From: Elizabethkingia occulta
GTDB taxonomy: Bacteria > Bacteroidota > Bacteroidia > Flavobacteriales > Weeksellaceae
DNA: 64,000 bases
Assembly: GCF_002023715.1 (NCBI RefSeq)
Contig: NZ_MAHX01000008.1
Span: forward strand, 1 to 64,000
Reading direction: 5' to 3'
Position 1 is the stretch's first letter; each line of letters begins with the position of its first letter. Positions 1 through 7,641 of the stretch are shown one piece after another. The translations under genes and the position numbers were made by a program. The notes below the pieces were generated by a model, which searched no databases, was not told the origin of the DNA, and worked only from the letters and a program-made list of their open reading frames with translations.

Positions 1-24
1 TGACTAGTCCTGAAAAAGGTTGAC
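1..24 (+). repeat. IS3 element left terminal inverted repeat
   Basis: Begins TGACTAGTCCTGAAAAAGG and pairs with the reverse complement of 1325-1348. The 8-mer TGACTAGT occurs at 1-8 and again at 21-28, so this end carries a short direct repeat that the right end lacks. Confidence 0.85.
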
Positions 25-50
25 TAGTTTAATAAATCAAATATATTAAA

Positions 51-962
51 TCAGAGTAGAATCTTTCTATTCTGATTTTGTTTTTTATAAGTTTTCAATT
101 TCACATTATTATTGATGTGTACCTGACTTGGAATGTTGTAATTCAAGGAAAAGTGCGGTCTTAAATTATTATAATAGTAAATTGACTGATCAATTTGCTG
201 TGAAAGATTTTTAAAATTTTCAAAAGTATCAATCAATCCAAATTCATATTTCAGAATACCATTTACTCTTTCTGCTACAGCATTTTCATAAGGATCAGAG
301 TTCTCGGTCATACTGATAAGAATATCATTTTTCTTTAGCACCTCGATATATTCTTTACTACAATATTGTAAGCCTCTGTCTGAGTGGTGAATTAAAGGAT
401 GTTTATAGATTCTACTCTTTACAGCTTGCTTTAACGCTTTCAATGTAGAGCTCGTTTGTAAATTGTCACTCAATTCGTATCCTACAATTTTCTTCGAATA
501 AGCATCAGTAATTAAATGAAGATAATAATTTCTCTCTTTAGTTTTCAGATAGGTAATATCTGCTACCCATATCTTCTCTGAAAATTCTGGCTCTTTTTCT
601 TTGATGATATTAGGATATTTCTTCATCCAGTGTCTGGAATTCGTTGTTTTAAAGTAACTATGTCTTCGGGGAATTAAAAGATAATTTGATCTTAAAATCT
701 TAAATAACTGATCTCTTCCTATATGAATATTCTCCTTATTAAAATCACTCTTAAGTAAGGCATAAAGTTTTCGGGTGCCTAACCTAGGCATCTTTTTACG
801 AATTGATAAGACCAATTCTATAATTCTTTCCTGATTATTACCAGAATTAAACTGTTTTGTTCTTTTGTAATATGCTTGTTTACTGTATCCAAACAATCGG
901 CAAATATCTTCAGTTGAAAGAGTGGTATATGGCCTTATTTCCGGGATTGATTGGAACCAGAC
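51..962 (-). CDS. IS3-family transposase OrfB (DDE integrase)
   Basis: Catalytic half of the transposase. After an HTH_21-like region (around the MPRLGTRKLYALL stretch) comes an rve integrase core with the DDE triad: first Asp in VADITYLKT, second Asp in HHSDRGLQY, Glu in NAVAERVNGILKYE. The open frame extends upstream of any ATG or TTG and overlaps the end of OrfA, so translation most likely starts by -1 frameshifting at 962-968; the frame entered there begins V-W-F-Q-S. From that point the OrfB part is 303 residues, and the OrfAB fusion would be about 415. A TTG at 896 could start a separate shorter 281-residue protein, but that loses the N-terminal part of the frame. No internal stops are seen. 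Confidence 0.9.
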   Translation of the reverse strand, partial: VWFQSIPEIRPYTTLSTEDICRLFGYSKQAYYKRTKQFNSGNNQERIIELVLSIRKKMPRLGTRKLYALLKSDFNKENIHIGRDQLFKILRSNYLLIPRRHSYFKTTNSRHWMKKYPNIIKEKEPEFSEKIWVADITYLKTKERNYYLHLITDAYSKKIVGYELSDNLQTSSTLKALKQAVKSRIYKHPLIHHSDRGLQYCSKEYIEVLKKNDILISMTENSDPYENAVAERVNGILKYEFGLIDTFENFKNLSQQIDQSIYYYNNLRPHFSLNYNIPSQVHINNNVKLKTYKKQNQNRKILL

Positions 963-1297
963 TTTTTTACAATTTCAATCTTTAGCTCACGCTCAGCTAT
1001 TTCTATGAACTTCCGAAACACTTTAAGTTCTTCCTCTTTTTTGGCTAAAGCTGCTTCAAGCTCTTTAATCTTTTGCTTTTGTGGATCTTTCATAGGCCTG
1101 CCTTTACTTAGTTGCTTTGAATAAGTAAAGTTACCATATTTTACTAACCAACTGGAAATACAGGAATTACCTCGAATGTTGTATCGAGTCTGTAGTTGTG
1201 ATTTAGTAAATAATCCCCGTTCATATTCGGAGACAACTTGTCTTTTGAATCCCTCGCTGTATTCTTGTACAGGGGATGGGCTTTTTTTTAATTTCAT
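935..1297 (-). CDS. IS3-family transposase OrfA (HTH DNA-binding)
   Basis: 120 residues, ATG start at 1297. The N-terminal half is a transposase_8/InsE-like HTH (SEGFKRQVVSEYERGLFTKS then the SSWLVKYG segment); the C-terminal half (KIKELEAALAKKEEELKVFR) is a heptad-rich leucine-zipper-like coiled coil, as in other IS3 OrfA proteins that multimerise. It recognises the terminal repeats and regulates transposition, and forms the N-terminal part of the OrfAB transposase through frameshifting. It overlaps OrfB by 28 bp in the -1 frame, the standard arrangement for the family. Confidence 0.9.
   Translation of the reverse strand: MKLKKSPSPVQEYSEGFKRQVVSEYERGLFTKSQLQTRYNIRGNSCISSWLVKYGNFTYSKQLSKGRPMKDPQKQKIKELEAALAKKEEELKVFRKFIEIAERELKIEIVKKSGSNQSRK
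962..968 (-). other. -1 ribosomal frameshift site A AAA AAG
   Basis: In the OrfA frame the codons read GTA AAA AAG TCT, so the heptamer A AAA AAG is in the correct phase for tandem -1 slippage. After slipping, reading continues GTC TGG into the open OrfB frame, and OrfA stops 25 bp later. Frameshifting at this motif is established for IS3-family elements; use here is inferred from phase and frame layout. Confidence 0.8.
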
Positions 1298-1324
1298 AAG
1301 GATAACTATTTCTGATGTTTTTTA

Positions 1325-1348
1325 GTCAACCTTTTTCAGGACGAGACA
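1325..1348 (-). repeat. IS3 element right terminal inverted repeat
   Basis: Read on the minus strand it begins TGTCTCGTCCTGAAAAAGG, matching the left end at 22 of 24 positions. It lies upstream of OrfA, the normal position for the transposase promoter end. Confidence 0.85.
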
Positions 1349-1357
1349 TAAACATAA

Positions 1358-1386
1358 TAAAACCGCCTCAACAGGGGCGGTTTTTA
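1358..1386 (-). terminator. intrinsic terminator of the DbpA-like helicase gene
   Basis: Stem AACCGCC / GGCGGTT (1361-1367 and 1376-1382) with an 8-nt loop. T-runs flank it on both sides, so it could act in both directions. It sits directly after the helicase stop codon (minus strand) and just outside the IS right end. Confidence 0.75.
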
Positions 1387-1389
1387 TAT

Positions 1390-2697
1390 TTAATAAGCTA
1401 TTTCCATTTTTACTTTTTTGCCTTTTAGCTTTTCGGTAGCTAATTTCTTTAGTAATGCTGAAACTTTTTTTCTGGATACTGCAACATAAGAAGTGGTGTC
1501 TTTTACTTCAATTAGTCCGACATCATTTTTTTCCAATTCACCCTTCTTGATGAGGTACCCAACAATATCGACCTTGTTTACTTTATCTTTTTTACCAGCG
1601 CTGATATAAATGGTCTGGAAAGCTGTTTGCTGTGGAATTTTGTTTTCACCTTCTACATCTTCAACGGGAATATCCTTTTCTAAAAAAGGAAAATTATCAT
1701 CTTCTTTCATGATGAGGTAAGCAAAACCTTTAGCGTTCATCCTTGCAGTACGCCCATTTCTGTGAATAAAAGCATCTTCTTTAGGTGGAAGTTGGTAATG
1801 TACTATAGATTCTACCTCAGGAATATCGAGTCCACGCGCAGCTAGATCTGTTGTGATAAGGATTTTTGTAGAGTCATTACGGAATTTTAGCAATGCCCGC
1901 TCTCTTTCATCCTGTTCCATACCACCGTGGAAAGTCTCTCTTTCAATTCCTTTATCTTTTAAAAGCTCCGATATCCTGTCCACAGCCTCTCTGTGGTTGC
2001 AAAATATCAATGTTCTTTTATTGCCTATTTTACATATTAGATGGAAAAGAGCATCTAGCTTTTCTTCAGCGGTAGTAATAACTTTTTTAAACTGAATATC
2101 CGGCTTTACCTCACTTAGTTTTAGAAAATCAATTGTCTTTTCATCTTTTAATCCTGTAAAAGCAGGGATTTCTTCCATTGCGGTAGCAGAAGTTAAAATC
2201 CTTTGAGACAGATTTTTCATTGATTCTATAATGAAACTCATTTCTTCCTGAAAGCCAAATTCAAGAGATTTATCGAATTCATCTAAAATCAAAGTACTGA
2301 TTGAAGAAGGATTGAAACTATTGTTTCTAAGGTGGTCTGCAATTCTTCCCGGTGTTCCTATTAATAGAGCAGGAGCTTCGGTTAGGCTGTTTACTTCTGT
2401 CTTTTTATCGTGTCCTCCATAACAAACGGTTACTTTGTAATCGGTTTTCATTGCTTTGAATACTTGTTCTATCTGTAATGCCAATTCTCTTGCCGGTACC
2501 AAAACTAAGGCCTGGATCCCGGACTTGTCTTTTTTTAGATTTCGAAGTACAGGAAATAAGAAGGCCAGTGTTTTTCCTGAACCTGTAGGAGAGAGCAATA
2601 CTACATCATTTTTGTTTTCAGTAGCTTTATATGTAGATTTTTGCATCTGATTCATATCCTGAATCTGCAATTTTTTATAAATCGATTCTAAATTCAT
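1390..2697 (-). CDS. dbpA: DEAD-box ATP-dependent RNA helicase, DbpA-like
   Basis: 435 residues. ATP-driven RNA unwinding, probably in 50S subunit assembly as for DbpA. Visible motifs in order: Q-motif region near the N-terminus, motif I SPTGSGKT, Ia PARELALQ, Ib TPGRI, motif II as DEFD rather than DEAD, motif III TSAT, motif V TTDLAARGLDIP, motif VI HRNGRTARM. The C-terminal 70 residues (from about KKDKVNKVDIVGYL) match the DbpA RNA-binding domain, an RRM-like fold that in E. coli DbpA recognises 23S rRNA hairpin 92. ATG at 2697. It is monocistronic, with its own terminator. The DEFD variant keeps the Mg-coordinating D-E pair, so activity is expected. Confidence 0.88.
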   Translation of the reverse strand: MNLESIYKKLQIQDMNQMQKSTYKATENKNDVVLLSPTGSGKTLAFLFPVLRNLKKDKSGIQALVLVPARELALQIEQVFKAMKTDYKVTVCYGGHDKKTEVNSLTEAPALLIGTPGRIADHLRNNSFNPSSISTLILDEFDKSLEFGFQEEMSFIIESMKNLSQRILTSATAMEEIPAFTGLKDEKTIDFLKLSEVKPDIQFKKVITTAEEKLDALFHLICKIGNKRTLIFCNHREAVDRISELLKDKGIERETFHGGMEQDERERALLKFRNDSTKILITTDLAARGLDIPEVESIVHYQLPPKEDAFIHRNGRTARMNAKGFAYLIMKEDDNFPFLEKDIPVEDVEGENKIPQQTAFQTIYISAGKKDKVNKVDIVGYLIKKGELEKNDVGLIEVKDTTSYVAVSRKKVSALLKKLATEKLKGKKVKMEIAY

Positions 2698-2912
2698 GTT
2701 GCAAAGATAGGTTTTTGAATACTCAGATTTCAGATCATTTACAAAAATGAATGTTTTTGGAAGCGTTGAATGGTTTAATTTACAATGAATAAGAGATCTC
2801 AGATGCTAGGAGTAATACAATGGTTTTTTCATGTTCTTATCAGCTTATAATTCAGTTGATTACTCTGCTGTAAAAAAACTTTAAAATACAAGGTTATATC
2901 ATAAAAAAGTTG

Positions 2913-3020
2913 TATTTTTGCACCACTTTTTGTGGGTATAACTTTGGCAAAGTAATTATATAATACTTAACAACTTCCGGAATTTCTGCAGTCACATTAA
3001 GCCAAAGAGCAGAGGAGGAC
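2913..3020 (+). promoter_or_regulatory. rpsA promoter -7 element and structured 5' leader
   Basis: A TATTTTTG -7 element lies at 2913-2920; no clear TTG is seen at the -33 spacing. The leader to the ATG at 3043 is about 115 nt. CTTTGGC (2942-2948) is exactly complementary to GCCAAAG (3001-3007), and the first arm can alternatively fold locally as ACTT-TGGCA-AAGT. The second arm runs into the purine-rich AGAGGAGGA (3011-3019), which resembles a Shine-Dalgarno sequence but is 23 nt from the start codon. A role in autoregulation by S1 is inference. Confidence 0.45.
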
Positions 3021-3042
3021 GGAATACAAAATTTTTTAGAAA

Positions 3043-4827
3043 ATGTCAAAAGAGACAAATTCAGCAGAGGTTCTTTTGAACCAAAACGTAGCACCAGAAC
3101 AATTTGACTGGGAATCTTTCGAAAGTGGATTAAATGCAGAGGACAGAAAAGAAAAGAACGAACTAGAAGAAATCTACAAAGGATCTCTTAACGATCTTGA
3201 AGATAACGACGTTCTTGTAGGTAAAGTAGTAAGATTAACAGACAAAGAAGCGATTGTTGACATCAACTTCAAATCTGAAGGTGTTATTTCTCTTAACGAA
3301 TTCCGTTACAACCAAGGTTTACAAGTAGGCGACGAGGTTGAAGTAATGGTTGACAGAAGAGAAGACAAGTCTGGACAGTTACAACTTTCTCACAAGAAAG
3401 CTAGAACTCTTAGAGCTTGGGATAAAGTAAATGAGTACCACGAGTCTGGAGAAATCGTTAACGGTTTCGTTAAATCTAGAACTAAAGGTGGTATGATTGT
3501 AGATGTATTCGGTATCGAAGCATTCTTACCAGGTTCTCAGATCGATGTTAAGCCTATTAAAGATTACGATCAGTTTGTAGGTAAAACAATGGAATTCAAA
3601 ATTGTTAAGATCAACCACGAATTCAAAAACGTTGTTGTTTCTCATAAAGCTCTTATCGAAGCTGATATCGAAGGTCAGAAAAAAGAGATCATCGCTCAAC
3701 TTGAAAAAGGTCAGGTACTTGAAGGTACTGTTAAGAACATTACTTCTTACGGTGTATTCATCGACCTTGGTGGTGTTGACGGTCTTATCCACATTACAGA
3801 CCTTTCTTGGTCTAGAGTTAACCATCCTTCAGAAATTCTTGAAGATGGACAAACTGTTAAAGTGGTTATCCTTGACTTTGATGATGAGAAAACAAGAATT
3901 CAGTTAGGTATGAAGCAGCTTGAAGCACACCCTTGGGATGCTTTAGATGCTAACCTAAAAGTTGGAGATAAAGTAAAAGGTAAAGTAGTAGTTCTTGCTG
4001 ACTACGGTGCTTTCGTTGAAATCGCTCCAGGTGTAGAAGGTCTTATCCACGTATCTGAAATGTCATGGTCTACTCACTTAAGAAGTGCAGGTGATTTCGT
4101 GAAAATCGGTGATGAAGTTGAAGCTGAAGTATTAACTATCGACAGAGAAGACAGAAAAATTTCTTTAGGTATCAAGCAATTAACTCAGGATCCATGGGCT
4201 AACATCCAGGAAAAATACCCTGTAGGTTCTCAGCACAAAGGTACTGTAAGAAACTTCACTAACTTCGGTGTATTCGTAGAGTTAGAAGAAGGTATCGACG
4301 GTCTAATCTATATCTCTGATCTTTCTTGGACTAAGAAAATCAAGCATCCATCTGAGTTCTGCAACGTAGGAGATACTCTAGATGTTGTAGTATTAGAACT
4401 TGACTTAGATAACAGAAGAATTTCTTTAGGTCACAAGCAATTACAAGAAAATCCTTGGGATAAATTCGAAACTAAATATGCTGAAGGAACTGTACATGCA
4501 GGTAAAGCAGTAGATGTATTCGATAAAGGAGCTAATGTACAGTTTGAAGATGCTGAGGTTGAAGCTTTCGCTCCAGCAAGACTTTTAGAGAAAGAAGATG
4601 GTTCTAAGATCAAAAAAGGTGAAGAAGCTGACTTTAAAGTAATTGAATTCAACAAAGAATTCAAGAGAGTTGTAGTTTCTCACACTGGTATCTTCAGAGA
4701 AGAGGAAAGAAAGAACGTAAAAGAGTCTAAGACTATTTCTTCAAACAATAACAATGAAGAAAAAGCAACTCTTGGTGACATCGATGCTCTTGCAGAATTG
4801 AAAAGAAAAATGGAAGAAGGTAAATAA
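3043..4827 (+). CDS. rpsA: 30S ribosomal protein S1
   Basis: 594 residues with six successive S1 (OB-fold) repeats: about 50-118, 128-198, 213-283, 297-370, 384-457 and 470-545, followed by a charged tail. Repeats 3-5 have the strongest S1 signatures (GVFIDLGGVDGLIHITDLSW, GAFVEIAPGVEGLIHVSEMSW, GVFVELEEGIDGLIYISDLSW). S1 binds mRNA on the small subunit and helps load it, which matters in a lineage that rarely uses Shine-Dalgarno pairing. Codon use is clearly optimised (many TCT, GGT, AAC, CGT codons), fitting high expression. It is transcribed alone between its own leader and a strong terminator. ATG start at 3043. Confidence 0.97.
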   Translation: MSKETNSAEVLLNQNVAPEQFDWESFESGLNAEDRKEKNELEEIYKGSLNDLEDNDVLVGKVVRLTDKEAIVDINFKSEGVISLNEFRYNQGLQVGDEVEVMVDRREDKSGQLQLSHKKARTLRAWDKVNEYHESGEIVNGFVKSRTKGGMIVDVFGIEAFLPGSQIDVKPIKDYDQFVGKTMEFKIVKINHEFKNVVVSHKALIEADIEGQKKEIIAQLEKGQVLEGTVKNITSYGVFIDLGGVDGLIHITDLSWSRVNHPSEILEDGQTVKVVILDFDDEKTRIQLGMKQLEAHPWDALDANLKVGDKVKGKVVVLADYGAFVEIAPGVEGLIHVSEMSWSTHLRSAGDFVKIGDEVEAEVLTIDREDRKISLGIKQLTQDPWANIQEKYPVGSQHKGTVRNFTNFGVFVELEEGIDGLIYISDLSWTKKIKHPSEFCNVGDTLDVVVLELDLDNRRISLGHKQLQENPWDKFETKYAEGTVHAGKAVDVFDKGANVQFEDAEVEAFAPARLLEKEDGSKIKKGEEADFKVIEFNKEFKRVVVSHTGIFREEERKNVKESKTISSNNNNEEKATLGDIDALAELKRKMEEGK

Positions 4828-4850
4828 TCCTGAATTCATTTCTTAATTAT

Positions 4851-4880
4851 AACCCGCCTCTTTTAAGAGGTGGGTTTTTT
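4851..4880 (+). terminator. rpsA intrinsic terminator
   Basis: AACCCGCCTC, loop TTTTAA, then GAGGTGGGTT (one G-U pair) and a T-run. 23 bp after the rpsA stop. Confidence 0.9.
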
Positions 4881-4939
4881 ATTTTTGTGAAGTTTAAGGT
4901 AAATTAATAGAGATATAGAAAAATATTACTCCAGTTGTG

Positions 4940-5150
4940 AGATAGTGTTCTTCTGGAATATATACTTTCTGATACATCTTTTCTTGTGTAGATCAGGCTC
5001 CTCCGGAGCATTTTTCTAACTTTCTTATTTCTCATATTATGAAATTTATGTAAAAGATATACTGTATTGTAATAAAGAGAAGTTCCTTTAGGAACTTTAT
5101 CTCTATAAAGTGTATAATTACGAAAAGTCAGAGCATTCCGGAGAAACGTT
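4940..5150. repeat. hairpin-rich intergenic repeat
   Basis: This gene-free stretch (4881-5190) holds a series of short TCC/GGA palindromes separated by 40-80 bp of AT-rich sequence: GCTCC-TCC-GGAGC at 4997-5009, AGTTCC-TTTA-GGAACT at 5081-5096 (longer imperfect stem from 5074 to 5104), and degenerate relatives around 4946-4958 and 5131-5143. The layout resembles dispersed multi-hairpin repeats seen between genes in many Bacteroidota. The first palindrome is followed by a T-run and could also back up rpsA termination. No coding potential is seen. Confidence 0.5.
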
Positions 5151-5184
5151 ATCTTAATACAGGTATGGAAGAGAATATCATGCT

Positions 5185-5212
5185 AAAAAAAACCGCCTAA
5201 AATCAGGCGGTT
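5185..5212 (-). terminator. terminator of the M60-like peptidase gene
   Basis: AACCGCCT / AGGCGGTT stem (5191-5198 and 5205-5212) with an AAAAAAA run on the plus strand that becomes the T-tract on the minus strand. It lies about 30 bp after the peptidase stop. Confidence 0.85.
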
Positions 5213-5239
5213 TCATTGTTGAAATAATAAAATTATTAA

Positions 5240-7408
5240 TTATTGTGCAGGTCTTACGCATCTTATAGAGGCATTGTGTACCGAGTTTCTGTTTGTTTTA
5301 CTCCATGCATCGCTTCCGTTGGTCAATACCTGATGGTACCATGTTCCTTCTGGCATATGGAAACTTGCCTTAGTGCCGGGGGTATCGTTTGCCTCATATT
5401 CCATAGTTCCGGAATTGAGCACTCCAGCCGGTAGGGCATTAAAGCCTACCTGATTGGCTTTCACATTGTCAATTTTGCCACGTCCCATTGCCCATAGTCC
5501 GTCGGCTTTATTGTCCCGATCTTCACCACATTTCATTGCGCTTCCGAGTAGGGCAGAGCTTACCTGATATTCAGAGGTTATGGCACTGAAAAGACTAGTC
5601 CAGTTAGCATCACTTGCAGCACTCCATCCTGTAGGGCACCATGTTTGGGCTTGTGTAGCTTTGTTGGTAGGATAGAATCTGCCGTATATAGCCCCTGTAG
5701 GGTCATTCGGATTAGCTATTCCTATAGTATTTCTAGTGTTTTCGTTTACGCCGTCATATCCGTCCCAGTTAAGATTTTCCATAAACCATTCACTGTTTCC
5801 GTATTTTTTATAAGCATAAGATTTTCCGTCCCGTGGATCGGTGAAAGTTCCCGTTTTTGTGCTGTAATCGCAGTACTGATTCTTGGAAGCTAATTGGTTT
5901 GCCGGCATAAGATCCGGTTGAGGAGAGGATGTGCTTATTCCTTTCAGCGGAAGAGGTAAGGTAAGATCCGGACATGGTTTACTGAAAGGAGTTACAAGAT
6001 AAAGATTATCATTGCAAGGCGGAGTTTGGTAGTTTCCACTATTGATCATACTGTCTAATTTCTGCTGGTAATATGAATCTAAAACCAATCCCCATTTCGA
6101 GTATAAATTACGCAGGTCATAACCGGATATCTGAACTATTTTCTGTAAGAAATAGAACTTTCTGGCTTCATTGTCACCCCCGCTTTCTTTTTCTTCTCTT
6201 GTTATCCTGTGGAGTGTTTTAATAAGATCGTCCCCGAAAAGAACCCGTAATTGTTCTAAAAAGAACAGTCGGCTTTCATTTACATTTTGGTATACGGTTC
6301 CAATATCTGCGCTCCAATAGTCTCTGGTGTTACGTTTAAACCAGTCGTTATGGAATTTGTCTACCCAGATATTTTCTGTCCATTTTTGCCAGTTGCTTCC
6401 CTGAAAATGGCGTACAGATGCGAAAGTATAAAAGTTAACTGTGGTTTCTGTGTATTCAGAAGGTTTATAGGCTCCCTGCTGATTTTGATGTCCGATTTCA
6501 TGGGAAATTCCCCAGCCATTATTGATAAGGTTGGTCTCCATAAGTAGTCGGTCCATAGCAGCTTCATCATTGCCATTGAATCCGGTACCCCAGTCTGTTG
6601 CATACATGTATCCGGTGCCTACCTGTGTCATTAGGTATTTTACCCCATTACTCATTGGTTGGTGAAGAGGATTTGGATCATTGGCGTTTAGTCCGCTAAT
6701 CTGAATTTCAGCATCGAGTATCCCGTCGAAGGCTGTAAGCCAGTTTGGTATAGAAACAGGGTAGCCTTTGTAAGCGTCCGGCATCAGATACTTATCTACT
6801 TTATCTTTATTTACAACTACAATAATGTCTTTGGATTTAAACATAACATCCTGAATAGTTGACTGGGCAACCTGATTTTTGAAGTCGGTAATGTTCGTGA
6901 CTCCCAGTTCATAATAAGGGTGATTGATGTAGCCGCTGGCCGGATCTAATGTTATTTTTACCTTTCCTGTGGTATTTCCTTTTTCGGATACATAACGAAG
7001 ATAAATAATCCCGCCTTTATGCTGTGTAGGGGCGATTATGTTTTCCCCGACTTTCAGAGGTATTTCAACAACGTTGCTTCCGTCTTTTACTCTGGTTCCA
7101 ATTACAACGCTGGGCATGGCACCGTCTGAAGCGGGTAGAGTATTTTCCAATGTTAGTTTCAGAGATTTGTCAGCAGGAAGGTAATAGCCTGTAGTGGCGT
7201 GGTCGAATTTTAACTGGACCTGCCTTAATCTTGTCCTTTCGTAATTAGAACTTCCAATTTGTAGTAACTCGAAGACATTGGGTGGGTTGTTGTTTTGAAG
7301 CGTTGCTTCCGGATTTAGTTCATTGCTCATAAAATGGTCGGCAGACCTGCAGCTGTAACAGAATGCTAAGAGCCATAGCATTGCTACTGCAGTAGAAATG
7401 TTTCTCAT
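5240..7408 (-). CDS. secreted M60-like zinc peptidase with C-terminal FISUMP domain
   Basis: 722 residues. The N-terminus is a lipoprotein-like signal (hydrophobic MLWLLAF then Cys17 and Cys20), so the protein is probably lipid-anchored in the envelope; which Cys is the anchor is unclear. An accessory beta-rich region precedes a metallopeptidase core with HEIGH at residues 303-307 and a downstream Glu (SEYTETTVN), matching the gluzincin HExxH(8-28)E pattern of the M60/enhancin family, whose characterised members cut mucin-type glycoproteins. From about residue 509 to the end there is a FISUMP (TIGR02145-type) domain: W-F-M-E-N-L-N-W, Y-G-R-F-Y, C-P-T-G-W and a final S-I-R-C-V-R. Monocistronic. 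The substrate is inferred only from the family. Confidence 0.82.
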   Translation of the reverse strand: MRNISTAVAMLWLLAFCYSCRSADHFMSNELNPEATLQNNNPPNVFELLQIGSSNYERTRLRQVQLKFDHATTGYYLPADKSLKLTLENTLPASDGAMPSVVIGTRVKDGSNVVEIPLKVGENIIAPTQHKGGIIYLRYVSEKGNTTGKVKITLDPASGYINHPYYELGVTNITDFKNQVAQSTIQDVMFKSKDIIVVVNKDKVDKYLMPDAYKGYPVSIPNWLTAFDGILDAEIQISGLNANDPNPLHQPMSNGVKYLMTQVGTGYMYATDWGTGFNGNDEAAMDRLLMETNLINNGWGISHEIGHQNQQGAYKPSEYTETTVNFYTFASVRHFQGSNWQKWTENIWVDKFHNDWFKRNTRDYWSADIGTVYQNVNESRLFFLEQLRVLFGDDLIKTLHRITREEKESGGDNEARKFYFLQKIVQISGYDLRNLYSKWGLVLDSYYQQKLDSMINSGNYQTPPCNDNLYLVTPFSKPCPDLTLPLPLKGISTSSPQPDLMPANQLASKNQYCDYSTKTGTFTDPRDGKSYAYKKYGNSEWFMENLNWDGYDGVNENTRNTIGIANPNDPTGAIYGRFYPTNKATQAQTWCPTGWSAASDANWTSLFSAITSEYQVSSALLGSAMKCGEDRDNKADGLWAMGRGKIDNVKANQVGFNALPAGVLNSGTMEYEANDTPGTKASFHMPEGTWYHQVLTNGSDAWSKTNRNSVHNASIRCVRPAQ

Positions 7409-7586
7409 ATAAATATAATTTGGTGGTTATTAGTTGTTTATGCTAATATAAATGTTTTTTATTTAATAGCAATGAGTTTTTTTTATGAAAATGATTTTTT
7501 AATTGATGTATTATTTTGTTTTCTTTATGATATTGCCTGAAACATGAGTGATAATGTAAATTTATCGAAAGATGATAATATACATA

Positions 7587-7620
7587 TTGACATTTCTTTG
7601 AGACTAAATGCGTAAATTTG
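7587..7620 (+). promoter_or_regulatory. promoter of the DMT transporter gene
   Basis: TTGACA at 7587-7592 and the -7 element TAAATTTG at 7613-7620 (23 nt between TTG and the -7 box), matching the flavobacterial TTG / TAnnTTTG consensus. The TTG at 7618 is the end of this -7 box and so is not a start codon. Confidence 0.65.
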
Positions 7621-7641
7621 CGCCCGCGTAACGAAAAAAAT

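Larger units (their letters stand above)
1..1348 (-). mobile_element. complete IS3-family insertion sequence
   Basis: A 1348-bp element bounded by imperfect 24-bp terminal inverted repeats (1-24 and 1325-1348, 22 of 24 matching, mismatches at positions 3 and 6), each beginning 5'-TG as is usual for IS3 elements. It carries two overlapping reading frames on the minus strand, the OrfA HTH protein and the OrfB DDE integrase, joined by a -1 slippery heptamer. The right end lies 9 bp from the transcription terminator of the neighbouring helicase gene. The left flank is outside the window, so the expected 3-4 bp target duplication cannot be checked. Both frames look intact, so the element may be active. 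Confidence 0.9.

Noticed and set aside
3011-3019. AGAGGAGGA as the ribosome binding site of rpsA
   Set aside because: It is 23 nt from the ATG, and there is no start codon at the normal 5-9 nt distance.
3526-3907. Frames on both strands within rpsA
   Set aside because: They are shadows of the strongly biased codon use of rpsA; the S1 repeats explain the region fully.
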